From Pseudomonadota bacterium (GTDB taxonomy: Bacteria > Desulfobacterota > Desulfovibrionia > Desulfovibrionales > Desulfovibrionaceae): 64,000 nt of DNA. The position numbers and the translations under genes were made by a program. Each line of letters begins with the position of its first letter. Positions within the stretch are counted from its first letter, which is position 1. The notes below the pieces were generated by a model. It was not told where the DNA came from. It saw only the letters and a program-made list of their open reading frames with translations, and made no database searches. The DNA lies in the NCBI GenBank assembly GCA_023419375.1, contig JAEZYD010000003.1:124001-188000 (forward strand), given 5' to 3'. This document shows, piece by piece, positions 7,930 through 16,985 of the stretch.

Positions 7930-8607
7930 CTAGAAGCCGTAGCGCAGGCCGAGCATGAACTCGTTTTCGTAGGGGCGGTTGCCAACGTTGTACTTGTTGC
8001 CAGCCGAGGTGACGCTCACATCGTTGTAGCCAAGGCTCACAAAGCGGTAGCCAGCATCAATGGCGAAGTGCTCGTTGATGTTGAAGGCAACACCAGCGCC
8101 CAGGTTCCAGGCAAAGTTGGTGGTGCGCTGATCGCCGCTGAACTTGTCGCCGTTGTTGGCGGTAAAGTCATAGCCAGCATAGTTGAAGGCCATGCCAAGA
8201 CCACCACCCACATAAGGGGTCATGATGCTGTCGTTGTGGAAATCCCAGAACAGGTTTGCAAACAGGGTCGAGGAGTTCCAGGTGCCCTTGACCTGCTTGA
8301 TCGCCGCGCCGCCATCACTCCAGGTCTTTTCATTGTTGCCGCGCATGGCGAATTCAAGTTCGGCACGCAGGGGCAGCATCTGCTGGGGCCAGAAGTCGTA
8401 GCCCAGGGCCATGGCGCCACCAAGGGTGAACTGGCTGTACTGGTCTACGCCAGAGCCAGCCAGGGCGCGGGAGCGTTCAATTTGGCCGGTATTTTGAAAG
8501 CTCATCAGGAATTTGGGAGCCAGATACATGCCGTTGCCTTCAGCAGCGGCAATGTTGGGCAGTGCAAGACTCAGCACCAGCGCCAACGCAAGAATAAAGC
8601 GTTTCAT
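7930..8607 (-). CDS. Outer-membrane beta-barrel protein (OmpW/OmpA-like)
   Basis: A 225-residue secreted protein: signal peptide MKRFILALALVLSLALPNIA to about residue 23, then alternating amphipathic strands (FTLGGAMALGYDFW, TPYVGGGLGMAFNYAGYDF, FAWNLGAGVAFNINEHFAIDAGYRF) ending in the aromatic barrel terminus MLGLRYGF. This pattern fits a small eight-stranded outer-membrane barrel of the porin-family/OmpW type. The substrate, if any, is unknown. A strong AGGAGGA precedes the ATG at 8607; an upstream ATG at 8670 has no such site and would spoil the signal peptide. It appears to be a single-gene unit with its own terminator at 7804-7834. Confidence 0.85.
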   Translation of the reverse strand: MKRFILALALVLSLALPNIAAAEGNGMYLAPKFLMSFQNTGQIERSRALAGSGVDQYSQFTLGGAMALGYDFWPQQMLPLRAELEFAMRGNNEKTWSDGGAAIKQVKGTWNSSTLFANLFWDFHNDSIMTPYVGGGLGMAFNYAGYDFTANNGDKFSGDQRTTNFAWNLGAGVAFNINEHFAIDAGYRFVSLGYNDVSVTSAGNKYNVGNRPYENEFMLGLRYGF

Positions 8608-8791
8608 GACAGTCCTCCTAGGTACTTTCCTCCAAAAAAATGAAGGCAGCTTTAAAGTTGAAACAATCATTAGAAAATGTCAATATTTTTTCTATATTGG
8701 CAGCATCAATGACGTGTCGTAACTGTATTGATCTTGCAAAACAGTATGTTGCAACGCGCTGATTCAACTGAAAACCAAATGTATTCTGTAC

Positions 8792-8829
8792 AAAAAAGAA
8801 AAACCCGGCTGTTTTTTAACAACCGGGTT
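8792..8829 (-). terminator. Terminator of the FadL-type gene
   Basis: AACCCGG at 8802-8808 pairs with CCGGGTT at 8823-8829 with an extended TGTT/AACA inner helix. On the minus strand the stem is followed by TTTTTCTTTTTTG. It lies 73 bases after the stop of the minus-strand gene at 8902. Confidence 0.85.
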
Positions 8830-8901
8830 CATATGTTATTGCGCCTTAAGTGCTCACCGCCCTCGCAACATCAGCAGGGCGCGCTTGGCCAGTATTGCTT
8901 T

Positions 8902-10173
8902 TTAGAACGTGTAACCCACTGAAAGCATATAGATGTTTGCAGAAACATCCTTGGAGTTGCCGCCCGTAATGCCCACGTCGGGCGATATGCCCTTGGCATC
9001 GGTCTTGCCGTAGTCAAGAGAGTTGATCCACAAGTGGGAGTAGGCGAGATCCACAGTCCAGTTATTCCAGTTGAAACCAGTACCCACGCTGAGCGTTTTG
9101 CGGCCATTGGTGGGGATCATGAAGTCGGCGTGGCTTTCATTGACCACGGGCGTCTCAAACGAAAAACCTGCGCGCAGGGTCCACCAGTCAAGGGGCTTGT
9201 ATTCCACGCTGCCGTTGAAGTTCCAGCCGTCGCGCCATTCCTTGTTGTTGATGGAATTGTAGCCGTTATCCATATAGATGTTCAGGGCATTGTAGGTGGA
9301 CCAGCGGGTCCATACCGTGCCCACTTCAAAACTCAGATTGTCCAGCGGCTTGTAGGTAACGCCCAGAGCGGCCGAGTCTGGCAACTGAAGCACGGTGTTT
9401 GCGCCGCAGTTTTTAGCGTCTGGCAGGTGTTTGGTCTTGGTGATGGCGTTGTCGCCCTGATAGGCGAATTCCACATCGCCATTGATGTTCATGGTCACCT
9501 GGCTCTTGTAGGACAGGCCAACAGACCACTGGTCGTTGAGGCGCATGTGCAGGCCAAGGTGGGCGCCGTAGCCCCATCCATTGCCTTCAAGCTGCATGTC
9601 GTTGTCAAATTTTTTGCCGTTGTTGTAGGTTGGAATCTTGTTGCCCATGTACATGTGGGCGTTCATGGCTTCCACGCCAACGGAAAAGGAGACCGTATCA
9701 TTGAGCTTGACGGCAAGGGTAGGCACGAAGGAAATGGTCTGTACGCCGATGTCATAGACATTATATTTGCCCGCCCAATCACCAGCATAACTGTTGCCAA
9801 GGCCGAAACGCGAAAAAACGCCCAGGCCGACCCAAGCGTTGTCGCTCAGTTGGTGGCTCAGATAGGCATGCGGAGCATTCCAGAGCGCGGGTTTGGTATA
9901 GGTATCAGTTTCGCGGCTGCCATAACTGGTGGTAATACCGCCTGAAGGGCTGATGAGGGCAAAGCCGCCCATCATGCGGGTGCCGGGCAGTTGCGTGATG
10001 CCAGCGGCATTATACGCAATGGCCGAAACATCGTCAGCGCGGCCCACCATGCCGCCAGCAAGGGAAACACCCCTGGCGCTCCATTCATTCAGGGAGAAAC
10101 CTTCGCCCCAGGCCACGGGCGCGCAGCAGGCCACCAGAGCCAGCGCCAGACATACAGCACGAAAAACCTTCAT
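8902..10173 (-). CDS. FadL/OmpP1/TodX-family outer-membrane transporter
   Basis: A 423-residue protein with a signal peptide (MKVFRAVCLALALVACCAPVAWG) and the typical FadL start of the mature chain: GFSLNEWSARGVSLAGGMVGRADDVSAIAYNAAGIT. In this family that region forms the N-terminal hatch plugging the barrel. The rest shows repeated aromatic beta strands and ends SVGYTF. Such proteins carry long-chain fatty acids or other hydrophobic compounds across the outer membrane; the substrate here is unknown. GGAGGGG precedes the ATG at 10173. It is likely transcribed alone, with a terminator at 8792-8829. Confidence 0.9.
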   Translation of the reverse strand: MKVFRAVCLALALVACCAPVAWGEGFSLNEWSARGVSLAGGMVGRADDVSAIAYNAAGITQLPGTRMMGGFALISPSGGITTSYGSRETDTYTKPALWNAPHAYLSHQLSDNAWVGLGVFSRFGLGNSYAGDWAGKYNVYDIGVQTISFVPTLAVKLNDTVSFSVGVEAMNAHMYMGNKIPTYNNGKKFDNDMQLEGNGWGYGAHLGLHMRLNDQWSVGLSYKSQVTMNINGDVEFAYQGDNAITKTKHLPDAKNCGANTVLQLPDSAALGVTYKPLDNLSFEVGTVWTRWSTYNALNIYMDNGYNSINNKEWRDGWNFNGSVEYKPLDWWTLRAGFSFETPVVNESHADFMIPTNGRKTLSVGTGFNWNNWTVDLAYSHLWINSLDYGKTDAKGISPDVGITGGNSKDVSANIYMLSVGYTF

Positions 10174-10302
10174 CACCCCTCCACTAAGATGCAAAAAAAG
10201 CGCACAACAGCCCATCCCGGCATACCTTAGCACGCTGGTACGGTGTGATGTCGCAGAAACGGACGCGGCTGTTGGGCCGCCCTCGACAACAGTAATGGGA
10301 TG

Positions 10303-12684
10303 TCACAACATATTTATCGGATCTAGGTCAAGGAAAAGTCGCAAGTGTCTTGAAGCTTTTTGCGACAAGGCAAAGAAATAGAGCGAGCGCAAAGCCTGCC
10401 AGTCTTGCCCTTTTATCAAACATGTAAAACGCTTGCGCCCACGCAGCAGGGCCAGTGGGGCTGGGGCGGGGCCAAGAAGCTGCACGCCCAGTTCCGCAGC
10501 CTTGCCGCGTAGTGCCTGGGCCAGATCGTTGAGAGCCGGCGGCCCACTCTGTTCATTCAGCGCATAAGATATGCGAATGAGCGCCAGACGCACGAAGGGC
10601 GGGTAACGGCGCAGCCGCCGCTTGGCAAGTTCTGCCTGATAAAATCCCTCATAGTCTGCGGTGCGCACGTACTGCCAGCAGTAGTGCTCCACATCACGCG
10701 TCTGGATAAGCACCCTGCCGGGTTTGTCGCCCCTGCCCGCGCGCCCGGCAGACTGCACCAGCAACTGAAATGTGCGCTCTGCGGCGCGGTAGTCCGGCAG
10801 GTTCAGGCCAAGATCCGCATCCGCGATGACGGCCAGCGTCACCAGGGGGAAGTGATGCCCCTTGGAGAGCATTTGCGTACCCACCAGTATGGGGGCCTCC
10901 TGCCGGGAAAAGGCCGCGAGGATTTCTTCCATGCGTCCGGGCCTGCGGGTGCTGTCCCTGTCCAGCCGCAGCACTGGCCCCCCGGCCAGGACGCTCAGGC
11001 GCTCGGCCAGGCGTTCCGTACCTTCGCCCATGGGCAAAAAGTTCATGCCGCCGCACTCAGGGCAGGGCGAAGGAAAGGGGCGGCTGTAGCCGCAATAGTG
11101 GCAGACGAGTTTTTCCAGCCCCTTGTGGTAGGTAAGCCCAATTTCGCAGTGCGGGCAGCGCAGGGTGCGATTACAGTCAAGGCAGTACATCAGGGGGGCG
11201 TAGCCGCGCCTGTTGAGCAGCACCACGGCCTGCTCGCCGCGTTCAATGGTTTCGCGCAGCGCGGCCTCGCTCTGCGGGGCCAGCAGGCCATCCATGCTGG
11301 TTGATCCGGGCGCGAGGGAGCTGATGTCCACCAGTTCCACCGGCGGCAGTTCGCGTCCGCCCACGCGGTGCGGCAGGCGCAGGACGGGCAGGTGCCCGTT
11401 TTCAGCAGCATAAAAGGTCTTGAGGTCTGGCGTGGCAGAACCAAGCACCAGCAGCCCCTTTGACTGGGCAACACGGAACCACGCCACTTCCTTGGCCTGA
11501 TAGGCCAGGCTTTCGTCCTGCTTGAAAGAGCCGTCGTGTTCTTCGTCCAGCACAATGCAGTTCAGGTGCGGCACAGGCAGAAACAGAGCCGAACGAGTGC
11601 CCACGACAATGCAGGGGACATCGCTTTGCGCCATCTGCCGAAAGGTTGCTTCCCGCCGTGCGGGCGACTGGTAGCCGTGGTAGAAAAATAAGGGAGCGTC
11701 GGGCAAGGCGCAGGTGGCATCTCGCCGCAGTTTGTGGGCCAGCGCCACCTCGGGGGCGAGCAGCATGGCGCTTTTGCCCGCTGCAAGGCAGGCCTTGGCA
11801 AGCTCAAGGTATACTGCTGTTTTGCCGCTGCCGGTCACGCCAAAGAGCAGGCGGGAGGAAGCTTCGTTCGCCCGCAGGGCCTCCAGCATGCTATCAAGGG
11901 CGCGTGCCTGCTCATCGTTGAGGGCAAAGGGGGCAGGCGGGGGCGGCAACAGGCTTTGTTCTGTGGCGTCCAGGGCATCATCATCGTCAATGCCGTTATC
12001 TCGCGCGAGGTTGACGTGCCCGGCCTCAAGCAGGGTATGGAGGGCAGGTGTGACTGCCTGCCCGAGGGATTGCACCAGCCGCCTGCGGCTCACGCTGCCG
12101 TGCTGGTGCAGATAATCCAGAACCTCAATCTGGCGTTTGGCCGAAGGCCGCACAGGCCAGGGCGGGTCAACGCGCAGCAGGCAGAATTCTTCGCTGGCGG
12201 CGTCTGTGCCGGGGGGCAGCATGCGGGCCGTACCGCTGCAAAGGGCCTCGGCGAGCGCCTGACGCTGTTCAGGCTGGGCTTCGCGGATGCGGGCCAGAGT
12301 CCAGGCCACTGCCTTGCCCGATTCGATATTGCGCAGCCGCACCCGTGCAAGGCGCAGGCCCTGAGGCAGCACATGCCCCAGAATATGGCCGGGATGCAGG
12401 CCCTGACGGCGGGCCAGATCTTCAGCCAGTTCCAGCAGCACCGCGGGGAGCAGGGGGGCGTTTTCCAGCGGCCAGCCAAGGCTTTTGCAGTCAACGCCTT
12501 CCGGCAGGTCGGCGGTGGGGCTGACGCGCAAAAGCACTGCGGCGCGCAGGGCGGTGCGTTCGCCCCGGCCCAGCGGCACGGCTACGCGCAATCCAGGCTG
12601 CCAGAAATCGGCGGGAAATTCGGGCGGCAGCGTGTAGGTAAGGCTGGCGTAGGGCGGAGTGAGCAGGGCGACTGTGGCGTACAT
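10303..12684 (-). CDS. priA: Primosomal replication restart helicase PriA
   Basis: A 793-residue PriA. The N-terminal DNA-binding domain begins YATVALLTPPYASLTYTLP. The helicase core has Walker A (GVTGSGKT, near residue 292), the DEEH box (IVLDEEHDGS) and GSATPDL. The zinc-binding insertion has CLDCNRTLRCPHC, CHYCG and CPECGG. The late helicase motif is QSAGRAGRGDKPG. It reloads the replisome at stalled forks. The ATG at 12684 matches the family N-terminus but has a weak ribosome site; a TTG at 12714 has GGAGG seven bases upstream, inside the hairpin at 12719-12748. It is the last gene of the galU-side cluster. Confidence 0.95.
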   Translation of the reverse strand: MYATVALLTPPYASLTYTLPPEFPADFWQPGLRVAVPLGRGERTALRAAVLLRVSPTADLPEGVDCKSLGWPLENAPLLPAVLLELAEDLARRQGLHPGHILGHVLPQGLRLARVRLRNIESGKAVAWTLARIREAQPEQRQALAEALCSGTARMLPPGTDAASEEFCLLRVDPPWPVRPSAKRQIEVLDYLHQHGSVSRRRLVQSLGQAVTPALHTLLEAGHVNLARDNGIDDDDALDATEQSLLPPPPAPFALNDEQARALDSMLEALRANEASSRLLFGVTGSGKTAVYLELAKACLAAGKSAMLLAPEVALAHKLRRDATCALPDAPLFFYHGYQSPARREATFRQMAQSDVPCIVVGTRSALFLPVPHLNCIVLDEEHDGSFKQDESLAYQAKEVAWFRVAQSKGLLVLGSATPDLKTFYAAENGHLPVLRLPHRVGGRELPPVELVDISSLAPGSTSMDGLLAPQSEAALRETIERGEQAVVLLNRRGYAPLMYCLDCNRTLRCPHCEIGLTYHKGLEKLVCHYCGYSRPFPSPCPECGGMNFLPMGEGTERLAERLSVLAGGPVLRLDRDSTRRPGRMEEILAAFSRQEAPILVGTQMLSKGHHFPLVTLAVIADADLGLNLPDYRAAERTFQLLVQSAGRAGRGDKPGRVLIQTRDVEHYCWQYVRTADYEGFYQAELAKRRLRRYPPFVRLALIRISYALNEQSGPPALNDLAQALRGKAAELGVQLLGPAPAPLALLRGRKRFTCLIKGQDWQALRSLYFFALSQKASRHLRLFLDLDPINML

Positions 12685-12718
12685 GTGGGGCAGAGTTACG
12701 TAATACGGCCCCAATGGC

Positions 12719-12748
12719 AAGCCTCCTCTGGCGAACCAGAGGAGGCTT
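12719..12748 (-). other. UUCG-capped hairpin between galU and priA
   Basis: A perfect 13-bp stem (AAGCCTCCTCTGG / CCAGAGGAGGCTT) whose loop reads TTCG on the minus strand, a very stable tetraloop. No T-run follows. The 3' arm contains AGAGGAGG, which could be the ribosome site for an upstream priA start, so the hairpin may mask it or process the transcript. Confidence 0.6.
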
Positions 12749-12774
12749 GGGGCAATACATATGTGCAGCGGGTT

Positions 12775-13647
12775 TTAATGGAACTGCACAAAATTCTTGA
12801 GCAGCTTGAGCAGATCGTAGCGCAGTTCTTCGTCCTGAAGGGCAAAGTAGATGTTGGCGGTGAGAAATTCCGCCCAGTCGCCAGCGTCAAAACGCATGCC
12901 GGACATGCGCACGGCCATCATGCCCCTTTCCTGAGCCATGGCCTGGAGTGCGTCGGTAAGCTGAATTTCGCCGCCGTGACCGGGTTCGACCTTTTCAAGA
13001 TAGTCAAAAATATCAGGCGTGAGCACATAACGGCCAACGATAGCCATGCGCGAGGGCGCGTCTTCACGGGCGGGTTTTTCCACCATGTTCTTGACGCGGA
13101 ACACGCCGGGGGTCACTTCGTCGCCATCAATGATGCCGTAGCGGCTGACTTTCTCCCACGGTACTTCCATCACGCCGATGACCGGCATTTTTTCGGCCAT
13201 GGCCACTTCTATGAGCTGGCCGATGCCGGGAGCGCCGCCAAACATGAGGTCATCGCCCACCATGATGGCAAAGGGATCATCACGCACAAGTTCGCGCGCG
13301 CAGAGCACCGCGTGACCAAGGCCAAGCTGGCGCTTTTGCCGCACGGACATGATGTTGACCATCTCGGCCACCTTGCGCACTTCAGCCAGCTTGTCGAGCT
13401 TGCCGGCGCGCTCAAGCACGCCCTCAAGCTGGAGGTTGTAGTCGAAGTGGTCTTCAATCACCGTTTTGTCGCGGTTGGTGACGAAAATTACATCTTCGAT
13501 ATTGGCGCGCTGCGCTTCTTCAACCACATACTGGATGACGGGCTTGTTGTAGATGGGCAGCATTTCCTTGGGGATATTCTTTGTTGCAGGCAAGGAACGG
13601 GTGCCCCATCCGGCCACGGGAATGACGACTTTACGAATATCCTTCAT
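12775..13647 (-). CDS. galU: UTP-glucose-1-phosphate uridylyltransferase
   Basis: A 290-residue nucleotidyltransferase beginning MKDIRKVVIPVAGWGTRSLPATKN, the GalU form of the G-x-G-T-R nucleotide-binding loop. It has the conserved KEMLPIYNKPVIQYVVEEA segment and QLGLGHAVLCA. It makes UDP-glucose from UTP and glucose-1-phosphate for surface polysaccharide. Length fits the family. GGAGG lies upstream of the ATG at 13647. In order it follows glmM, which supplies another sugar-phosphate step, and precedes priA. A 130-base gap separates it from glmM, so it could have its own promoter. Confidence 0.95.
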   Translation of the reverse strand: MKDIRKVVIPVAGWGTRSLPATKNIPKEMLPIYNKPVIQYVVEEAQRANIEDVIFVTNRDKTVIEDHFDYNLQLEGVLERAGKLDKLAEVRKVAEMVNIMSVRQKRQLGLGHAVLCARELVRDDPFAIMVGDDLMFGGAPGIGQLIEVAMAEKMPVIGVMEVPWEKVSRYGIIDGDEVTPGVFRVKNMVEKPAREDAPSRMAIVGRYVLTPDIFDYLEKVEPGHGGEIQLTDALQAMAQERGMMAVRMSGMRFDAGDWAEFLTANIYFALQDEELRYDLLKLLKNFVQFH

Positions 13648-13780
13648 GCATGCCTCCAAGGGGGGTAGACAAAACAATTTTTATCAGCGGCAAACCGATG
13701 TAAGCAATAAACGGATAGCAGCCATACTGCAAGCAGTACCTGCCTGATCCGGAGTGCCGCCGCGATGTGCAACAGTCAAA

Positions 13781-15133
13781 TCAGCGCAGCTCGCGCTCAA
13801 CCACAACTGCCAGATCTTCGGCGAAAGCTTTGACCTTTTCGGGGTTCTCGCCTTCCACCATGACGCGGCAAAGAGATTCCGTGCCGGAATAACGCAAGAG
13901 CACACGCCCGCGCCCGGCCAGTTCCGCTTCGACCTTGGCAACAGCCTCGCCAATGGCGGGGCGTTCCTCAAAGGGCAGGCGTTTTTCCACCCGCACGTTG
14001 ATCAGCTTCTGCGGGAATGGCTTGAGTCTGCCTGCCAGCTCGGAGAGGGGCTTTTCTTTCTCGCGCATGATGCGCAGGATTTGCAGGGCCGCCAGCAGGC
14101 CATCGCCAGTGGTGCTGTACTTGTGGAAAATAAGATGGCCCGACTGCTCGCCGCCCAGCATGGCGCCTTCGCGCCGCATGGCTTCCATAACGTAGCGGTC
14201 GCCCACCTTGGTACGCAGCAGCGAACCGCCGTGATCCTTCATAAAAATTTCCAGGGCCATGTTGCTCATGGCGGTTGCCACAAGCAGATTGCCCGGCAGT
14301 TCGCCCCTGGCCATCATGGCCTGGGCGCACATGGCCATGAGCTGGTCGCCGTCGATGATGTCGCCGTGTTCGTCCACAACAATGAGGCGGTCGGCGTCGC
14401 CGTCCAGCGCAAGGCCCACATCGGCCCGTACTTCGCGCACCTTGGCGGCCACCACTTCGGGATAGAGCGAGCCGCAGTGCTCGTTGATGTTGGTGCCGTC
14501 AGGGTTTGTGCCGATGCGGAAAACTTCGGCTCCCAGTTCTTCAAGAGCCAGAGGGGCAACCTTGTAGCTGGCGCCGTTGGCGCAGTCAACCACAATGCGC
14601 AGGCCCGAAAGCGTCAGCTGGGGAGGGAAACAGCTCTTGGTGTAAACAATATAGCGGCCCCCGGCGTCTTCAATCTTGGTGGCGCGGCCAACGCCGCGCG
14701 CTTCGGGATAGGGCCATTTATAGTCCGAATCCAGCACCATGGCCGATATCTCGTCTTCGGTCAGGTCGGGCAGCTTGTAGCCATCGGCGTCAAAGAACTT
14801 GATGCCGTTGTCGTGAAAAGGGTTGTGCGAGGCGGAAATAACCACCCCAAGGTCGGCCCGCATGCTGCGGGTAAGAAAGGATATGGCCGGGGTGGGCAGC
14901 GGGCCGGTCATGATCACGTGCATGCCGGCGGCGCACAGGCCGGATGTGAGCGCGGATTCAAACATATAGCCTGAAAGGCGCGTATCCTTGCCGATGACCA
15001 CCTTGTGCTGGTGGTCGCCGCGCCGAAAGCGCACACCTGCCGCCAGACCAAGTCGCAGGGCCACATCCACGGTCATGGGATAGTTGTTGACCGTGCCGCG
15101 CAGTCCGTCTGTGCCGAAAAGACGCTCAGCCAT
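13781..15133 (-). CDS. glmM: Phosphoglucosamine mutase
   Basis: A 450-residue alpha-D-phosphohexomutase. The active-site phosphoserine is in [17 protein letters not shown] (near residue 100). The metal site is [14 protein letters not shown] (near 240), sugar binding [10 protein letters not shown] (near 325), and the phosphate loop RYSGTE near the C-terminus. It converts glucosamine-6-phosphate to glucosamine-1-phosphate for UDP-GlcNAc and cell wall. GGAG precedes the ATG at 15133. Upstream it follows cdaR and cdaA; the cdaA-cdaR-glmM order is widely conserved, and GlmM is known to bind and modulate CdaA in Firmicutes. Confidence 0.96.
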   Translation of the reverse strand: MAERLFGTDGLRGTVNNYPMTVDVALRLGLAAGVRFRRGDHQHKVVIGKDTRLSGYMFESALTSGLCAAGMHVIMTGPLPTPAISFLTRSMRADLGVVISASHNPFHDNGIKFFDADGYKLPDLTEDEISAMVLDSDYKWPYPEARGVGRATKIEDAGGRYIVYTKSCFPPQLTLSGLRIVVDCANGASYKVAPLALEELGAEVFRIGTNPDGTNINEHCGSLYPEVVAAKVREVRADVGLALDGDADRLIVVDEHGDIIDGDQLMAMCAQAMMARGELPGNLLVATAMSNMALEIFMKDHGGSLLRTKVGDRYVMEAMRREGAMLGGEQSGHLIFHKYSTTGDGLLAALQILRIMREKEKPLSELAGRLKPFPQKLINVRVEKRLPFEERPAIGEAVAKVEAELAGRGRVLLRYSGTESLCRVMVEGENPEKVKAFAEDLAVVVERELR

Positions 15134-15287
15134 GAAAACTCCTTACCTCTAATTCTTTTGCAGCGCGCGGACGCGTTCAGCATGGGCGCTGTTGCCGGGT
15201 TTTGTCGTATGTCCGTGCCAGCCGCAAGGGGCAAGGCGCGGTTGCGTTCCGTTCAGGCCGCCGGATGCGGCAGTTGAAGGGGGGCGC

Positions 15288-16220
15288 TTATTTCTTTTTT
15301 CTTGTTACCGTAACTTCTTCCGTTACCGGGTTCAAGAGAGTCATTCCTTCCGGCAGTTTGAAGTGCAGGGGGGTTTTAACGCTCTCTCCAGGCTGGATCT
15401 CCGGCGTGACGAAAGAAACTTCCATCTCGCCAAGGTAACGGCTGTTTTTTGCCAGAGCTTCGGGCACTTCCACAAGCACGGCAATCTCATCTGGATTCAC
15501 CGTATAGGCCAAGCGGCTTTCCTTGGCAATTTCCACTTTGCAGCGGCGCGAAATGACGGTGCGCCCGCTGGTGATGGTGTACTGCACCTTGACGGAAGGC
15601 GGCGTGGCCGTGACCATGCCCGGCGTGTCCAGCGTGATGGTCTGCTGCGTTGTTGTGCCCGCCGCCTTGGGATCAAGCATGATGGTCAGCGGCACGCTGG
15701 CAATGGCGGAGATAACAGATTCCGGGCCGCGCAAAACCACCGTGGCCGGGGTCACGCTGACGTTTTCCACAGTCAGGGCGCCGCTGCGCAGGGGGGAATC
15801 CACAACCGCCTTAACAGGTACGCTGCGCTCCTGCACGGTGTCGGCCTTGACCACAATGCGCGGGGGCTGCACGTCAATAAGTTCAAAGGCGCGGAAGCGC
15901 GCGCCAAGATGCTCCGCCGAGAGCGGGACCACAGTTGTGCCTTTTTTGATGGAAGAAAGATCCACCGCCTGAATGATCTTGCGTTGGGTGACCGAGCGCA
16001 GCAGGGTTTCCGGCCCGCGCAGGCGCACGACAGCCTTGTTGATGAGGCCGTCCGTCACCACAAGATTGGCGGGGATGCCAAAGTAATCGAGGTTTACTTC
16101 AATCTGCGCTTCCAGCCTGTCGCGAACGCTGACCATGTACCACATGCTCACGGCAATAAAGATCGCCAGCAGCATGGAAAGCAGATGCGGGGGGCGGCGC
16201 GAGGGATCAGAGGATTTCAT
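15288..16220 (-). CDS. cdaR: YbbR-domain protein, CdaA regulator
   Basis: A 310-residue protein with one N-terminal membrane anchor (LLSMLLAIFIAVSMWYMVSV, residues ~14-33) and several YbbR repeats outside the cytoplasm. The repeats show the recurring pattern of a beta strand ending in VRGPE or LRGPE (ETLLRSV, ESVISAI) followed by a V-D-L-S type segment. YbbR proteins bind and regulate the diadenylate cyclase CdaA. The start at 16220 overlaps the cdaA end by 14 bases, which indicates translational coupling, and AGGCAGG lies upstream. The function is inferred from domain and context. Confidence 0.88.
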   Translation of the reverse strand: MKSSDPSRRPPHLLSMLLAIFIAVSMWYMVSVRDRLEAQIEVNLDYFGIPANLVVTDGLINKAVVRLRGPETLLRSVTQRKIIQAVDLSSIKKGTTVVPLSAEHLGARFRAFELIDVQPPRIVVKADTVQERSVPVKAVVDSPLRSGALTVENVSVTPATVVLRGPESVISAIASVPLTIMLDPKAAGTTTQQTITLDTPGMVTATPPSVKVQYTITSGRTVISRRCKVEIAKESRLAYTVNPDEIAVLVEVPEALAKNSRYLGEMEVSFVTPEIQPGESVKTPLHFKLPEGMTLLNPVTEEVTVTRKKK

Positions 16221-16941
16221 TAAGCACCTGCCTGAGGCGGGTAGCGTCAAGGGCGCGCATCAGCTCATCCTTGAGGGCCACGGAAATTTCGCCTCTTTCT
16301 TCAGAAACTACAATAACCAGAGCATCACTTTCACGGGCAATGCCCAGTGCCGCGCGGTGTCGTGTGCCAAAGTTCTGCCCCTTGGCTTCGGCCAGCGGCA
16401 GAATGCAGGCCGCCGCGGTGATTCTGCCACGGCTGATGACCACGGCGCCATCGTGCAGGGGGGCCTTGGGGTAAAAAATATTCATGAGCAGCTGGCGTGA
16501 AAGCTGTGCGTCAATGCGCACGCCTTCGCGCTTTATCATGTCGCCAAGGCGCATGCTGCGCTCAATAACGATCAGTGCGCCCACCCGCAGCCGGGCCATT
16601 TCAACACAGGCCGTCACCACTTCTTCCACGCCGATACTCTTTATGCTGGATCGGCGAAAGATAGGCCGTGCGCCCATTTCGCCCAGAGCCTGACGGATGT
16701 CGGCCTGAAAAATAACGACTATGAGGATGAACAGGGAGCTGAAGATGTGCTGCAACAGCCAGGTAAGCGTGTACAGGCCGAGAGCGTTTGAAAAGAAATA
16801 CAGCAGCGTAAGCAGGCCCAGCCCAGTAAGGACTGTCAGCGCCCGCGAACCGCGCAGCATCTGGATAACCTGGTACAGCAGAATGCTGACCACGGCTATA
16901 TCCATTATATCGCGCCAGTCTATGGCAATATGGTCAAACAC
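16207..16941 (-). CDS. cdaA: Diadenylate cyclase CdaA
   Basis: A 244-residue membrane enzyme: three N-terminal transmembrane helices (about residues 13-90) followed by the DAC domain. The catalytic motifs LHDGAVVI (DGA) and GTRHRAALGI (RHR) are intact. It condenses two ATP to cyclic di-AMP, a messenger for cell-wall and osmotic control. A GTG start at 16941 is chosen because AAGGA lies seven bases upstream; the frame also has a TTG at 16974 without a good site. The gene sits between a GGDEF protein and cdaR. The two-messenger neighbourhood is unusual and is described under findings. Confidence 0.94.
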   Translation of the reverse strand: MFDHIAIDWRDIMDIAVVSILLYQVIQMLRGSRALTVLTGLGLLTLLYFFSNALGLYTLTWLLQHIFSSLFILIVVIFQADIRQALGEMGARPIFRRSSIKSIGVEEVVTACVEMARLRVGALIVIERSMRLGDMIKREGVRIDAQLSRQLLMNIFYPKAPLHDGAVVISRGRITAAACILPLAEAKGQNFGTRHRAALGIARESDALVIVVSEERGEISVALKDELMRALDATRLRQVLNEIL

Positions 16942-16985
16942 GGTGTGTTCCTTGCAGCAAAGTGTATCGGGCAACCGCAGCGCTG

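Noticed and set aside
11734..13668. Long plus-strand open frame opposite priA and galU
   Set aside because: It is antisense to two well-supported genes, lacks any motif and arises from GC-rich codon bias. The same applies to 3302-4822, 19140-21131, 21840-23261 and 53803-55521.
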